Assembly: GCA_029718625.1 (NCBI GenBank)
Contig: CM056376.1
Coordinates: 121,674,264 to 121,738,263 of the forward strand
Source of the DNA: Synaphobranchus kaupii
Taxonomy: Eukaryota; Chordata; Actinopteri; Anguilliformes; Synaphobranchidae
Reading direction: 5' to 3'
DNA length: 64,000 nt
Notes under the pieces: model-generated
Told to the model about the DNA's origin: nothing
Databases searched by the model: none
The model's input: the letters and a program-made list of their open reading frames with translations, nothing else
Position numbers and translations under genes: made by a program
In this document: positions 1-12,934 of the stretch, piece by piece
How the letters are laid out: every line of letters starts with the position of its first letter
Position numbering within the stretch: the stretch's first letter is position 1

Positions 1-1472
1 AGCAATGAAAAAATGTATTGCGGTACTTAATCATTCAAGTGGGAGGATATCTCTCTGTTGAAGTGCATATCTTACTGGGATTTTCTAAAGAAATCAATTT
101 GTATTTGGCCAGCATGTTTAATGCTAAGGCATATTCCAATGATAAATGTCAAAATCCCCTAAGCCTTCTCATGTTCTATTAATGATTATTCAGAGTCAGG
201 GAAAAGTGAAGTTATTGTGATGTATGGCATATTAGCCCATCCCTCACATCATTATTGCAATTATATGTAAGCTTAGTAAGCTAAATATGAAATGTTGATC
301 AATAAATGATCACCATGGACAAATTGATCATATAAATGATTAAATGGATAGAGGAATGGCTTCTGTAAACTGCAATTATATGGAAATGTAATATCTTTCA
401 AGCTACTGTCAATAGCATGATGTGCTTGCTGAAAATGTGGTATTATAACTTGAAATGATGTAGAAATGATTATATTTTACACTGTCTTGTGAATTCTAAT
501 TTGTACATTGCTTGTTTGCAAGTCATTACACCCATGTAACATCTTAATGGACACATTGCTTCTTGTTCTGATTTATTTACAAATGCAAATGAGTTACAAA
601 AACTGGAAATGTTATTTCCATTGATGGGGACATGTTTCTACCCCATTTGTTATGGTAGACCAACCTGGGGAGTATTTCAATAAAGCGCGATTAAGGAGTT
701 ACTTTTGTTAGTATTTTGAATCTCTTTTAGGAGTGAGTCAAAATACAAAATTAATTGCTCTTTTTCTCTTGCAGCTTTATAATGATGTGCCATTTTACAA
801 TGAAACACCAAAAACAACAAGTGTCAGTCACACATTTTTTAAATTTTTATAGATTTTGTATTTTGACACAACAAAATACATTCAAATGAATAAACACAAA
901 CATAAGAGACAGCTGGTCTACATATCACCATTACAGCGCCACGTGACATCTAAATGTATATATGCTTTATAATGGACAAAAACATGTTTTATTCATTTTA
1001 TGACAGGCTTTGGATAGGTATTTGGACCCATAAATATATATCCCCCTATACTGATGGAAAAATAGTAATTGACACTTGAAAATGCTGCAAAAGTGAGTTG
1101 TATGAGCCAAAACAGTTGATTTGTAGTTGAACTTATTATTTTATGATTTACATCAGTGCACAATTTAGCCATTTTGGATATATTTGGAGAGACTAATGGA
1201 CAACAGGGTACACTGCCTATATTTTGCATCATAGATCTTTAGGAGTTCTGCATATGAACCTCAGATTTTGTGGAGACATTTATGATCCAGGAAATGTATA
1301 GTTTTACCCATTTTACATGCGTAGCTCTCAGTATTTCATTGAAAACTAAAAAAACAATTTTCTTTTTGCATTTTTCAAAAGTTCCTTTGCATTTGTGGCA
1401 CTTTATCTTGACCTAAATTATGAAAATAAAGTAATCTAAGTTAGTATTGTAAATGGTCTTTTTTCGGCCTTT
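1..1472. other. AT-rich sequence without recognised feature
   Basis: No convincing exon, RNA gene or repeat family was recognised. The few reading frames are short and low in complexity. Confidence 0.5.
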
Positions 1473-1756
1473 TATCAAACAAGCCTTAAACCATCACTCT
1501 GCTAACATAAATACAGTAGATATGGATGGATAACTTGAAGGGTTTCTTCTCCTGACTTATTTTTCCATAGAGTTCAATAGGAAAATGTGTCAGGAGAAAC
1601 AACCCTTCAAGTGATCCATCCATATCTACTGCATATCTGGCAGCAGAGTGATGGTTTAAGGCTTGTTTGATACCTCAGACCCTTGCTGACTTAGAGCCAT
1701 TTAGCCAACCATGTGTTCCACACTGTTCCAGTGTAATTTAAAGCTAAATCTAGTCC
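1473..1756. mobile_element. Foldback (inverted-repeat) element, unclassified
   Basis: Two arms of about 90 bases (1473-1566 and 1580-1672) are reverse complements of each other around a loop of roughly a dozen bases. The left arm begins TATCAAACAAGCCTTAAACC and the right arm ends with its complement. A tail (1673-1756) continues past the right arm. The right arm and tail recur at 40767-40943, so this is a dispersed family and not a chance hairpin. I could not define target duplications or a superfamily. Confidence 0.7.
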
Positions 1757-1912
1757 CACCCCCCCAATTCCCATAGAGATCCATTCAAATGCAGAGGTTA
1801 TAGTATCGCTTCTAAGAGTACCTGGAAATAAGATATCAGGAGTCTTTTGATATCTTTTTATACAGTCATGATGGCATCACCTTTTTACCTGTGGAATACC
1901 TGTTTACCACAG

Positions 1913-2154
1913 AAGTTGTTTGAGAGAATGGGAAGAATGTGCAAAGCCGTTATCAAGGCAAAGGGTGGCTACTTTGAATAATCTAAAATATAAGACTTTT
2001 TTTATTTGTTTAACCCTTTTTTGGTTTTTGCATAATTTAATTTGTATTATCTCATAGTTTTGATGTCTTTACTATTCCAAAATGTGTAAAACAGTAAAAA
2101 TAAAGGAAAAAAACCTTCTATGAGTAGGTGTGTCCAAACTTTTGACTGGTACTG
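1913..2154 (+). mobile_element. Tc1-like transposon 3' end with transposase C-terminus remnant
   Basis: The stretch at 1913-1981 translates to the typical last residues of fish Tc1 transposases (CKAVIKAKGGYFE then stop). It is followed by an AT-rich 3' UTR and the terminal inverted repeat ending GTCCAAACTTTTGACTGG and ACTG at 2154, next to TA. Everything upstream, including the catalytic DDE core and the 5' end, is missing or unrecognisable. The element is dead; only the C-terminal 22 codons are readable. Confidence 0.8.
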
Positions 2155-2157
2155 TAT

Positions 2158-4015
2158 ATGATGACGAAGAAATATATGTACCTCGTGGAGCTAGTGGAGG
2201 AGATTTTTAGGAGTGAGTCAGAGGGAGAGATGCATTTTAATTGTTTTGCATTCCACTGGTATGGCAAGATTAGGCGCAGTTATGTTATTTGCCCTAGGGG
2301 TGGCTAAAGTGCAATATTAGAGATTTTTTAAAAAATCGATTGTTTATGGATCAGTATTTTATTTATTTATTATTATTTATTTATTTATTATTATTTTGAT
2401 TGCATAGTAATATACAAACAGCCAGACATCACATAATTATACAATGTCATTGAAGATATAATCCTAAAAACCTGAGCAGTTTTACATATCCCCCTAAAAT
2501 TTTGTGCGTGTGGACAAGGACATGTAAAGAATGACCTGTTTTATATCTTTGCCTTTCAGAGGTTCACTGTAAAGTAAGAATCATAACTTCCATTTAGCAT
2601 TTTTACAAGGATTTTGTGCATTTACATCCCATAATGTACATAAAGATTATTCATCTCTTAAACTAATGACATTCTACATGGGTCTTCTTCAATTTAGGCC
2701 ATTAGAAAAGTGTGCGTGATTTGCACATCTGGGGTTATAAAGCCATAAACTTGAAGAAAATAAATATACAGTGCATTATGTAGGACTTTATTCAGGCACT
2801 AAAAGTAGTGTTTCCAAATAGCTGTGGAAAGCACAGACTGTTCTGGCTGGGATGGGTACCTTCTTACAATAATGAAAAATGCTACACACACGTGGAATGA
2901 TCCCTTCAGTTTCGTCTTCCTTTGACAGCTTGAATTTACCTCAATCATAATCCCATGCTTGTAACGTCTCCAGAATGTAACTGATGGCAGCATGTTATAA
3001 AACAGAAGTTTCCATCCAGATAGGACTCAAGTAAGCTTATAATAGACACCCACCTGTGAGCTGAAAACCAGAGGCCCTGTGTTTAAAAATATATTGTTTA
3101 TGCAATATTTTGTCGAATTACCCCTTCGTAAAATATATTGGGTTTAAAATCTGTGATCATTTAACATTATGGGAGAGACTTTTTCAGTTAGATAGGAAAT
3201 ACCAGTCTGGGCGTGTTCAGTCTAATAGAATCACTGACATGTTTGAATACCTTTTATAAGGTTGAGTTTATTTCCAAATAAGTCTGATCCCAATGTGCCC
3301 TGCCATTGTACAGTCTTAAATGTCTTCACTGCAACCCTAGGAGTAAAACAAACCATTTTATAATTATTTGTATAGACAGTAAGCTGGAACTGGACACCAA
3401 TAACATACTGTAATTTAAGTTTTTCAGTAACAAGAGACAAGCTAAATTGGACCATTGTTTTTAGACATCTTGTGCATGTTAGCTTTCAAAAGATGCCTTA
3501 ACCGAAGGCAAAATTAACTTTGTCATCTATTCTCCAGGGCAATATGGAAAATTTAGATTTTAGAGCACTTGGGATGGATGCATAACTCCTTGTTGAAGGT
3601 TGGCCATGAAAAAAGATATTTCTCCTGACCAACAGTACTGCATGTAGCTGGATTAGTCAATTATACCAAGCACCATACATGAATCATCAGAGCTCCTGGC
3701 TAGCTATCATGTTGTCATTTATTTACATGTGTGTGTGTTTGTGTGTTTATACATATTTGTGGAATTGCCAGCAGTCTGTTATACTGTGAGCGTTGAGCCA
3801 GCACATGCTTTAGTTGTTAAAGCACTGGACTTCTAGACGATTAATGATTACTGGCCAAAGGATCGCCAGGTCTAGTACTAGATGCTACAACGAGAAAAAT
3901 GCTTTAAAAAATCACTTCAACTGCTAAATGGATTACAAGAGCAACACAATGCTAACTGTGTATAACACCACTGTTACTCTAATTAATACAGTATCTGCTG
4001 CTTGTGAAATACATA
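2158..4015. other. No recognised gene; short simple repeats
   Basis: A (TTTA)n/(TTAT)n-rich patch lies at about 2355-2396 and a short (GT)n run at 3728-3746. The rest is AT-rich single-copy-looking DNA with no exon structure that I can support. Confidence 0.4.
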
Positions 4016-4171
4016 GGGCCTGATTAACTAAGACCTTACGCATGTGTAAAACCTTTTAGCACACACAAACCGTATAACACAAACAATGATTGGTGCAAAA
4101 TAAATACCATGACCAATCATTGGTGATGGTATAGGTTTTGCACATGCTAAAGGTCTTAGTAAATCAGGCCC
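4016..4171. mobile_element. MITE with 3-bp target duplication
   Basis: The ends are inverted repeats: GGGCCTGATTAACTAAGACC at the left and the complement of GGGCCTGATTTACTAAGACC at the right. The homology runs on inward for about 40 bases, through a GCAAAACC-like motif. The trinucleotide ATA is present on both sides (4013-4015 and 4172-4174), as expected for a 3-bp target duplication. That fits PIF/Harbinger or CACTA types. At 156 bp it encodes nothing. Confidence 0.7.
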
Positions 4172-5430
4172 ATAGTGTGGCGAGATGCTGTAGTATTAGA
4201 GAAATGTCTGCATATGGAGATGGGTTTCTTTGTATTCTTTTGAAGTTACACAATGACCGACAGAATAAACTTTACTCTAAGATCACATATTGTCTTCACA
4301 TGATTACATCAATGAATATCAAGCCCATGAGTTCTGAATGTACTATATGCCATGCAAGTGTAGTTTCATTAATCAAGTTTAACATGACAGGTGTTTAGCT
4401 TTTTATATTGTGCATGAATATGATATACCTGCTGTTGTAATAGATTAGGGGGGAAATAAATGGACTATAGACTAAAGTGACTATAAATAATCAAGGAACA
4501 TGAAACAAGTTGCTATAGCAACACAGCAATGCCATGGAACTGGCACATTTCTGACGTGTTTTCATTCTGTCTCCTGGTTCATGTTGCACCAAGGGTAATG
4601 GAAATAAATAGAATAACATTGATTTGCAAAAAATGCCCTAAGTTTACCTTCAATCTTCAAGGGAAACACTGCTTCAATTTGTTTCCACTACCCACTGCAT
4701 ACTGATGAGCCCAGTATGAAACAGCTCAGTTTATGAAATTCCTAGAGAAGGAGGACCAAGGGACATGGAAAAAATGAGGAAAATTGGCTTGTAAATATAC
4801 CTTAGGTTTACCTTCAAAGAAAAACTGTGAAAAGCAGACTTAACGTGAAAAATCACACACCTCAACCGCAGTTAAGAGAAGGAATTTACACAGAAATGCA
4901 CATAGAATACACAAAGAAGGAGAGATATTTTTGGATATCTAACTAACTTTGTAGTATAACCCTCCAGAACAAACTGGGGAGGTTTATACTATTTCAAAAT
5001 GAAATGCAGTGCTAAGTTCTAAAAGAAACCAGATGAAGTCCCATAGTTCTGTCACAATAAAGCCAGTCAAATTGCTCAATTAAAAATGTGCTCAGAAACA
5101 ACTACAGTATTTTAATGGCTGAAATGCTGATTTTGTTTTCTAACTTTCTTGAATGTTATCTTATTATTTTACATTTAACTCCTTGTGATGTACATTCTGG
5201 TGTCCCCGAAGTTCAGCCAAAAGCTATCCATAATAGGAGGTATAGTGGGAATTTTGACTTATAAATACTGATATGTTTTCTGTCTAATTGTACTTATTTT
5301 TTTACAATACAAATTGTTGTTTCTTAGGTTAATATTACACTTCGTGATGGACCTCTGTGCCAGTGCCTTTTTTGGTAATACCACATGTTTGTATTACTGA
5401 GAGTAACAATGATGTTCTTTACTACTCTTT

Positions 5431-5480
5431 GTCACTCTGGATAAGAGTGTATGCCAAATGATTGTAATGAAATGTAACGT
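5431..5480 (+). repeat. L2/SINE 3'-tail fragment
   Basis: GTCACTCTGGATAAGAGTGT followed by ATGCCAAATG and a TAATG-like tail is a degraded copy of the tail shared by fish L2 LINEs and tRNA-derived SINEs. Better preserved copies are at 40674-40722, 48369-48412 and 59721-59782, and inverted at 14295-14356. No body sequence is recognisable upstream. Confidence 0.75.
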
Positions 5481-5494
5481 AACTAAAAATTGAG

Positions 5495-5780
5495 GGCCAG
5501 ATTTACTAAAGGATTGTGACTGCATGCTTTTCTGATGTTAAAGCAGTCGCTACAAGGTTGCAATATCTACGTCGGATTTAGTAAACGGTCGCAATGGGTC
5601 AAAATAGCTATTAGGATGTCATTCCTTTTGATGCGTAGTTAAATGCGCTCATGCATAGGTATACCCGGAGTGAACGTGCTAAAACAGGGTGGAGATTATG
5701 CAAACTAGGCCAATTAAGTATACCAGTTGTACTAAAGCATGCAGTAATTGCGACTCTCCTCTTTTCATGGGAATTTCTAG
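5495..5780. repeat. Possible DNA-transposon fragment starting GGGCCAGATTTACTAAAGG
   Basis: The start resembles the ends of short fish DNA transposons, and an internal GGATTTAGTAAAC partly repeats it in inverted form. GCAGTAATTGCGACT near 5752-5765 may be the remains of the other end. No target duplication is visible. Confidence 0.35.
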
Positions 5781-8059
5781 AACTCCTGAAAGCAGGCAGT
5801 AATTTTCCTCCACTGATATAACCTATAGCTCACACACAGATTTTTGGCACATTGCTTATTTGGTTTATTTAAATTTGCTTTTTCTATCTTCAAACTCAAC
5901 ATTTTCCACGCATAGTTTTCAGCACTATGTTCATTTATAACATGTTTATTTATTTAAGTTGTAGGTTCATCAATTAATAAATTCCTCTTTTGAAAGAAAC
6001 CAGTTTTCACAGCAAATTATACAAAATTAGTTGCCTGAGAACGGATTTGACCAGTTAAAAGTTCTAAAGTAAATATTGACTATTAATAGACTATTCATTA
6101 TGTATTACATCAATAACTGTTTCTGATATAATGTGCCATTAAGAGGGTAAGCCATCCTTCATTATACATTAAAATGTCAAATTATAAACAAAGAAACTAA
6201 GAAAACTCCATTATGCTTCAGGAATTGTAATTTAGGTTTGAAAGAAAACCACATCACACAAGCGTTCTCCAGGACCAGGAACATCTGACATACTTCAATA
6301 CCATACATCTTAGTGTGTGTGTTAGTATGGCTGATCCCTTTATAACCATGTATCTGAGTGTATCCTTCTCATCCACAGTATGTCCACCAGTACGGATCAT
6401 TACCCTTTTGAATGTCTTCAGTAAATTCAGCACAAAATTGTTGCTGTTGTGTGGAAAGTTTTTTTTTTTTTTTTGCAACGGAACCTAATAGACGTATGCC
6501 TTAATCACCATGATGTGATTAATATGATCATACATCCACTATTTATCGTCAGTGTGATAAATATTTTAGTAGCTGTGTTCCTGGCTTCAAGCATGTATTC
6601 TTCATTTTTTTTTTTGACCCTTATAGAACTACAAAAGCAGCAAACATACCATCACTCTTTACACTAGAATCCATTTCCTTTTCACAATGCCATCATTTCA
6701 CTGTCTTTGTAGCTACTTTTCAGTGGGCTAGCTTCATGGGTGACACATTTGGGTTTTAAAACATTTATTAGAGCAGAAAACACATTGTAATACAGGAAAC
6801 ATTGCTATTTGTTATTAGTGATTATTTTATTTTCCTGATCTGAAGTATGTTTCTGTGGGTTTGGGAGCTTCTTAAACACAGGTCCTACAACACTAGTCCT
6901 CATGTTGTTGGTCCCAAACCATAGAACCTGGGAAACAAGGGTGTCTTTGTCTTTGCCTGTTCCAAAGTTGTAATCCGAAGACATTTGCCACATTTCGTGG
7001 AAATAAAGCTTTCCCATGAGTCGACTGTGTGCGGGAACTGCTTGAGTATTTCTTAAAAAACAAAATGTGTTGTTTATTGATGCAAATCAGTGGACAATTC
7101 CCCTGTACTGGCTAAATGATTAATTGCAATTCCTTCAAATATATTTAGGCTACTCTGTTTGGACTATTGATTGAAAAGGGGTGGAATTGGCAAGGAAAGT
7201 TGCCTTAACAGTCAAAATGAACAGTCGGGACTGTATAGGGGACTGTATTATTGTGTTGCATTATTGTGTAACTTATTGATGTTGGTTGTTCATTTTCACT
7301 TTATTTTTCACATTACACATTCCAAAGTTATTTTCTTCTTTCATTGATAAATACCATTCTTATGTATACCAGGCATTGTGTAAAATCTCCAAAAGTACCA
7401 ACGTGACCACAATCCACAAACAAACACAAAATAAGGGACTGGTGTATATCCGGAAAACAAACTCTCCCGCAGAGCAGAATTTCCACACTGAAGTTTCAGA
7501 TTTTGAAGCCATTTCCTCTGCAATGACAGAAAGAGGGACAACATCCTTCCACTGTATGCTTGCTTCATTACCGGCTTCTGAATAAAAATGAGTGTAACAA
7601 GGAAGAACATTTCATCAGTTTTTGGTATCGGTCTGTGTTATTACACAGGAATGCTGGGAACAGATGCTGAAGTACCTCATGACTGCACTACCGCTATATG
7701 CAAATATTTCATCTGAGTTGTCTGAACCGAGAGGCACATTAATTTTTATTTTTATGAGGAATAATATTGTTAAAAATAAGAGGTTTCCAACACTCAGTCC
7801 TGGCTCCTACCTGTCCAACTGACACTGCAATTATGAGGGCACAGCAATAAGATCGTAATAATTTAATAATTAGTCTGTAATCGGAATCAGAGATTTTATC
7901 CCTGATGGTTTGTCCTCCAAGATCATCATTAACGCCATGAGAGAAATAGGTATGTGTAACATGGAGTATGAATATCCAGTATACAAGCATCTCTACATCT
8001 ATTCGATTTCCACCCACATGTCAAAAATCTCTTAAATTTACACAATATAGCATAGAGGG
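5781..8059. other. No recognised gene or repeat
   Basis: Short frames exist on both strands (for example 6805-7017 minus and 7286-7585 plus), but none shows a known domain, paired splice sites or clear coding bias. Poly-T runs lie at 6461-6474 and 6606-6616. Confidence 0.4.
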
Positions 8060-8231
8060 CATGGGTATCAAACTCCAGTCCTGGAGGGCTGCCGTGTCCG
8101 CTGGTTTTTGATGTTTCAGCACTTGCGATTCATTTATGTCATTGATCAGCTAGAGAGTCCAAGGCCTTGGCTGGTGATTGAAAGGTAACCACAAAAACCT
8201 GCAGATACTGAGGTGGAGTTTGACACAAATG
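8060..8231. mobile_element. Short hAT-type MITE
   Basis: The left end, CATGGGTATCAAACTCCAG then TCCTGGAGGGC, and the right end, GGAGTTTGACACAAATG, are imperfect inverted repeats of the type seen in fish hAT MITEs. The inner parts (CTGGTTTTTG against CAAAAACCTGCAG) also pair. The flanking 8-mers do not match well, so a target duplication is not supported. Confidence 0.6.
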
Positions 8232-9203
8232 GCCTAGGGAAACTCCTTTGAACAGGCGATAAGTTAACGTGATTTTGATTCATCAATACATTTTTTGAGT
8301 GATCGGCAGGCAAAACCAGTGCCAGGATACTGGAATGAAATGGACATATATGCATAGAGAGTTCAGACATGAAGCAAATGGTGATGAGGCAGCCCTCCGC
8401 TCTGCTAAATACACGTCTTCTGCAGCCTGATCTTATTAAATGCAATGGAAAACAGCATGAACAGGACTCCCAGGGACTGAGTGCAAATCCTGCTGCGCTC
8501 TAAATATTCTCATTGTTCTTTAAATGCCATTCAGTTATACTGTATATATGCAGTATTGTTGCTGGACACACAGCAACAAGATTGGAAAAGATATAGGGCT
8601 TTAAAGATTGGAACAAAAATACAATACACAAGAAAAGGCCACCCTTCCCGCTGCTCTTCAGATAAATAAAACAATGATGCCGTATGATAGCAAAACATTG
8701 TACACTTCCTTGTGGGTATTTCCATTTTCTGTTATCGCTCTCATCAAAAAATAAACCACAGGACCAATAATCCATTTGTCCTGTCCTGACACTGGGCCTC
8801 TCATCCCCGACTATCACTATCGCCGATGCACAGCAAAACTGCGATCTGTGAACAGCGCCCCATTTATTTATTGGTTTGTTTGTTTATTTACTTTTCTTTT
8901 TTTAGGGGGTGGGGTAAAAACTCATGTTCTTCTGGCAAATGCCACAGGATAATAAAGTTGACCTCTTTCCATTCTGACATCCAAAGGACGGTTAGCGGGT
9001 GGTATGCAGGTAAACCACTGACATTTCACAAGGCCAGAGGATGAGATTGACTATTACTTTGTACAATGTGCTTCCTGCAGCTTCTTGGACTTTTAATTTT
9101 GGACCTGCTGTGTGCAAAATGGGTTACCTGACATGAACCCCATTTACTCGTCGGGGATTAAAATGAAATGACTGGATGACAGATAGAATTGTTCCATATC
9201 TTA
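8232..9203. other. No recognised gene or repeat
   Basis: Overlapping minus frames (8500-8817 and 8531-8725) and the plus frame at 8826-9044 have no recognisable domain and are probably chance frames. Confidence 0.4.
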
Positions 9204-9345
9204 TTAGTTCTTTGCTTAACGGATACCATTATTCAAGATGGCTTACACAGCTGGTGTTGTGCATTGAAGTAATGTAATGCAGGTGAAGTGCCTTGCTTAA
9301 GGGCATGACAGTTTCCACGATATGAAACTTGGCCCTTCACTTATG
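9204..9345 (-). repeat. Old tRNA-headed SINE remnant, reverse orientation
   Basis: The order is a degraded L2-type tail complement (9204-9250), then TAATGTAATGCAGGTGAAG, then TGCCTTGCTTAAGGGCA. That last motif is the complement of the SINE core motif seen intact at 48279-48296. It is the same family as 48202-48412 but much older. Confidence 0.55.
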
Positions 9346-10532
9346 AACATTTTCTAACGCACTGCTGACCCATTAATTATAATGTGCTGTTTGCCTGTGA
9401 GATCATGCCCTGTGGCTCAAAGGCATCCCCATGGGAGACCCCAAACTCTGCAGTCAAACAGTGAAGTCATTTAAATTTCAGTTATAGCTTGGGAGCTAGG
9501 AAATACTATCTACATATTTACTAATTACACCTTAATAGCTAATGATACATTAAAGAGTGAAATAGCTACTGCTACCCCGTGCATTAGCAAGCCTCAGTAG
9601 AACAGTGGCGTATAACTTCTGTGATGCAACCTGAGAGTTATGAATTGACATTCAGCTGAACTGAAGCAGGAAGCAGGATCTACCTTATCAAGCTCCTTAC
9701 CACACATGATCTTAACAATATTGTTAAAAAAATGCAATGCAGGGAAGTCAAAAGTGTTTGATACAGGCATGCGTCAGAAAACAAAATCAAACAGTTTTCC
9801 TAATTGGCCAAAGATAGCAGGTCTGAAAATTACATGAAACATTTGGAAAGCCAATGTAGAGATAATCCATTGAGGTGCTAATTTCCAATGGTTTGTTTAC
9901 TTATTAACTTACAGGATCATGATGGCAAAATGAGAGCAGCTTGTAAAACAGTAAGGCTACATTAAAATAAAAAATAAAAAAACGAATTTATAAAGTATTG
10001 CAATTCTTAAAATCTGTATATTTTGGCATGAGTTCCAAACAACCTTCATTCTATATATGCATCTAAAATATGACCCTTTAATATATGAAAGCTGAAGTGA
10101 ACTTTACTTTATTTTCCATATACACTGCTGCTTGGAAAGCTGTTGTTAGTGGACCCTACAATTTAGGATTCACTTACAATAGGTAATTCCTAGAATGTAA
10201 GAACCCTGTCTGCATCTTTGCTTTCTTATTGAATGGGTAAATCACCTGCTGGTAATTGATATGGACATCCTGGGGTTTTCGTTATGTAAAAAGCAAACAA
10301 AACAAACAACAACAAAAAACAAGAGGAGCATAGTATTTTGTGAAGTCAAACAATTATCCCAATTACACCACCTCAATCATCCACATTTATGAAATAATTA
10401 CCACTAATTACGTAAATAGAGATTATGATTGGCAATAATGTTTCCAAATGACATTCAAGTGTTATTTTCAGTTAATTATTTACGACCGCCTATGTCCTAG
10501 GAAACATGAGTACGGAAATCCGTAGACGTCAT

Positions 10533-10535
<3 letters not shown>
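9346..10535. other. No recognised gene or repeat
   Basis: AT-rich sequence with A-rich patches (for example 9965-9982 and 10295-10320). Nothing codes convincingly. Confidence 0.4.
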
Positions 10536-10597
<62 letters not shown>

Positions 10598-10615
10598 TAT
10601 ATATATATATATATA
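10536..10615. repeat. (TA)n microsatellite
   Basis: A nearly pure TA dinucleotide tract of about 80 bases, with one ACAG interruption near 10595, followed by a T run. Confidence 0.95.
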
Positions 10616-10938
10616 TTTTTTTTTTTGCTTCCATTAACAAAAGTTGTTTTCTCATGCTACCAACTTATTTATCTCTTTATCTCGAAATAACGGACGTTGC
10701 TCAACCATTTGAATTCACAATAATTACTGTCAGACTGGGAATAGAACAGCATTACTCCATGAATCTATAGATTAAGTTACTTGTTGCATTTACAGCAGAC
10801 CTGTCTCAGATACTATTGAAATAATTTAAAATACTTTGAGGCTTGATTGAACCTGCCTGGAGTGCCAGATGGGCGGGGTTTGTACGTACATACTTGCAAT
10901 CAGACGATTTCACTGTATCAGACAAGCTCTGTCAAGAA

Positions 10939-11684
10939 TAGTGATGGGTATTCCGGCTCTTTTCAGTGAGTCAAATCATTTGGCTCAGCTCACCAATAAG
11001 AGCCGGCTCTTTCGGCTCCCAAACGGCTCTTCATTCAGTAGCATTTCCGGTTTTTCAAAATCGGCCAAAGTTAGCGATATTTTGACCTATGATTGGTTTT
11101 TGTACACATCTATCACCTAAATTGTTCAAAAGAATCTTACTGTATCTTCTAATTACCAAAATAACATTATTTTGCATTTTGTTTGTTATAAAAACTATTT
11201 AAATAAATGTAAAAACAGTAAGACGCTATTACACATGTGCATTGAAAGTAGGGCATTTTTATGTCTTGAAATGAATTGCACAAAACAACACAGTGCGTAG
11301 TTGAACATTTCAAAACAAAATAGACACTCATAAAATAGAACATAATATTGCCTCATAACAAAGAAAAATTAATAAATGCATAAAAAAATTAATGTGCAAA
11401 ACTGCAGCATCAGAACAAATAAACTGACCAACAATTAAACTGGTTTTTAAATTATTATTAATGTTATTTTCTTATAGTGGTTTTATTTATTTTTGGAATA
11501 AAAATGTTTCTCTTTGATTACAGATGGAACTTTAAACAAATAAAAGTTCCACCAAGACCACAAGCACTTGTCTTGTGTTCATTTACAAAACAAATCGGCT
11601 CTTCAGATATGCGAGTCGGCTCCCAACGTTCACCTAAAAGAGCCGGCTCAAAGAGCCGACTCGTTCGCGAACGACACACCACTA
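10939..11684. mobile_element. Non-autonomous hAT transposon with perfect 8-bp TSD
   Basis: GTCAAGAA occurs immediately on both sides (10931-10938 and 11685-11692), which is the 8-bp target duplication diagnostic of hAT transposons. The ends TAGTGATGGGT and (complement) TAGTGGTGTGT match at 9 of 11 positions. Both subterminal regions contain several GAGCCGGCTC/CGGCTCTT motifs in opposed orientation, probably transposase binding sites. The 746-bp interior is AT-rich with no transposase frame. Confidence 0.9.
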
Positions 11685-11849
11685 GTCAAGAACAGCGAAC
11701 GTGAAAGCCATTCAGCACAGCGCAGAACTGGGCCAGCCCTGATATAGATATACATTTCCCAATAAGTCAGTAGGCTAATCCATCGACTTAATCCAGGTAG
11801 CCAAATGTGTCTGGCCCTGATCTGGCATTTTGACTTGGCTCAGTGTCTG

Positions 11850-12934
11850 CAGAGGCGTTTCGTCAGGACAGGCAAACCAGGCAAATGTTTGGGGCCCCAA
11901 AATATACGTGGGAAAAGGGGGCCTCCGATGGCCACACATGTATTGGAACATTTTGCAATGACAGCTATAAACCCCCTTAAACGTATCAGAACGGCAGGCC
12001 GCCCCCCACCCCCCACTCATATTGGTGCATTTTGCAGTGACATTTACAAAGTCATTAAGTAAAGTAACATCCCATAAAGCATAAAGCCACTAGTGCACCG
12101 CCGCTGAAAACGGAAACCCCCTATGTGGGGCTTCTAGTTACGAGAGTCAGAGCTAGCTACCTGTCATAGCCTACTTACAACGCTAACCGTCGGCAGCATG
12201 AAACGAGCATACCTCAGTGGTAACCAAAAAAGAAAGAAAAAGCGAGAGGAGGAGGAAAAGCGACATCAAGGCAGTGGTAAGTGGATATAATTATGCTGAA
12301 TAAATACACCATCAGCATCTGAGTGATATGCAACCTACTTGCAAACTATTACATATGTTATCGATAGCTGGCTAGCACTAGCTAACTATCCAGTGATTAG
12401 CTCACTGAGTTTAGCTAGCGTTAGCTTACAAAACATTTGTAAAAGTTAACTAGCAATCAATTTGTTAAATATGTAGTTGACATCTGGGTACAAAATACAA
12501 GAAAAAGAAAGATGCATGATAATATGTGTATATAAAATTGTGCTTGCAATTGCATAGACATGATGGTTAGACTACGTTTGCTAGCTAATGTGTAGTAGCA
12601 AGCCTAGCTAGATATGTTAGCTACCTTAGCTTCACATTGCGCCCCAGTGACTTAGCTAACTTCGGAAACATATTCTATAAATCATGCTGGGTATCGTGAG
12701 CATACTAATCTATTGTTTTTAAAGTCACAGACTTTAAAATTTCTGGATTTAGTGAAATTTAGAACTGCTCAAATCATGTTTAAAGCCAGAAATAATTAAT
12801 TGCCAGGCAATATACAAAAAATGTCCATGGACAGAGAGGGAAGTTATGATTTAAGGGGGGAACTTAACTTAAAATATCCTACTGTCCGCACCGCTTCTTT
12901 GCCTGGGGCCCCCCAGAGTCTAGAAACGCCACTG
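11850..12934 (+). mobile_element. Internally deleted hAT transposon nested in another element
   Basis: The left end CAGAGGCGTTTC and the complement of the right end, CAGTGGCGTTTC, form the terminal inverted repeat. Both ends continue into a GGGGCCCC-containing subterminal block. The 8 bases outside are AGTGTCTG (11842-11849) and AGTGTCGG (12935-12942), a target duplication with one mismatch. At 1085 bp it is far shorter than an autonomous hAT element. It still holds a start codon and first exon (12198-12276). The insertion interrupts the GGCC-rich element at 11793-13315. Confidence 0.85.
12198..12276 (+). pseudogene. hAT transposase-like first exon (orphan)
   Basis: An ATG opens 26 codons, with the N-terminus MKRAYLSGNQKRKKKREEEE, directly followed by a strong splice donor (GTAAGT at 12277). 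From general knowledge, a start of the form MKR-x-(Y/F)-LSG-x-QKRK is common to fish hAT/TTF-zinc-finger (ZMYM1-like) transposase proteins. The exon sits inside the hAT element at 11850-12934, in plus orientation. No matching downstream exon, zinc finger or RNase-H catalytic domain remains before the right end. It is the surviving 5' end of an internally deleted copy and cannot make transposase. The assignment rests on the N-terminal motif and the context. Confidence 0.65.

Noticed and set aside
3795..3900. Possible tRNA-derived SINE head (TTAGTTGTTAAAGCACTGG and GGATCGCCAGGTCTAGTAC)
   Set aside because: A- and B-box matches are weak and there is no recognisable body or tail.
6805..7017. Minus-strand 70-codon frame with protein-like residues
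   Set aside because: No family match, no clear splice partner, and length within chance expectation.
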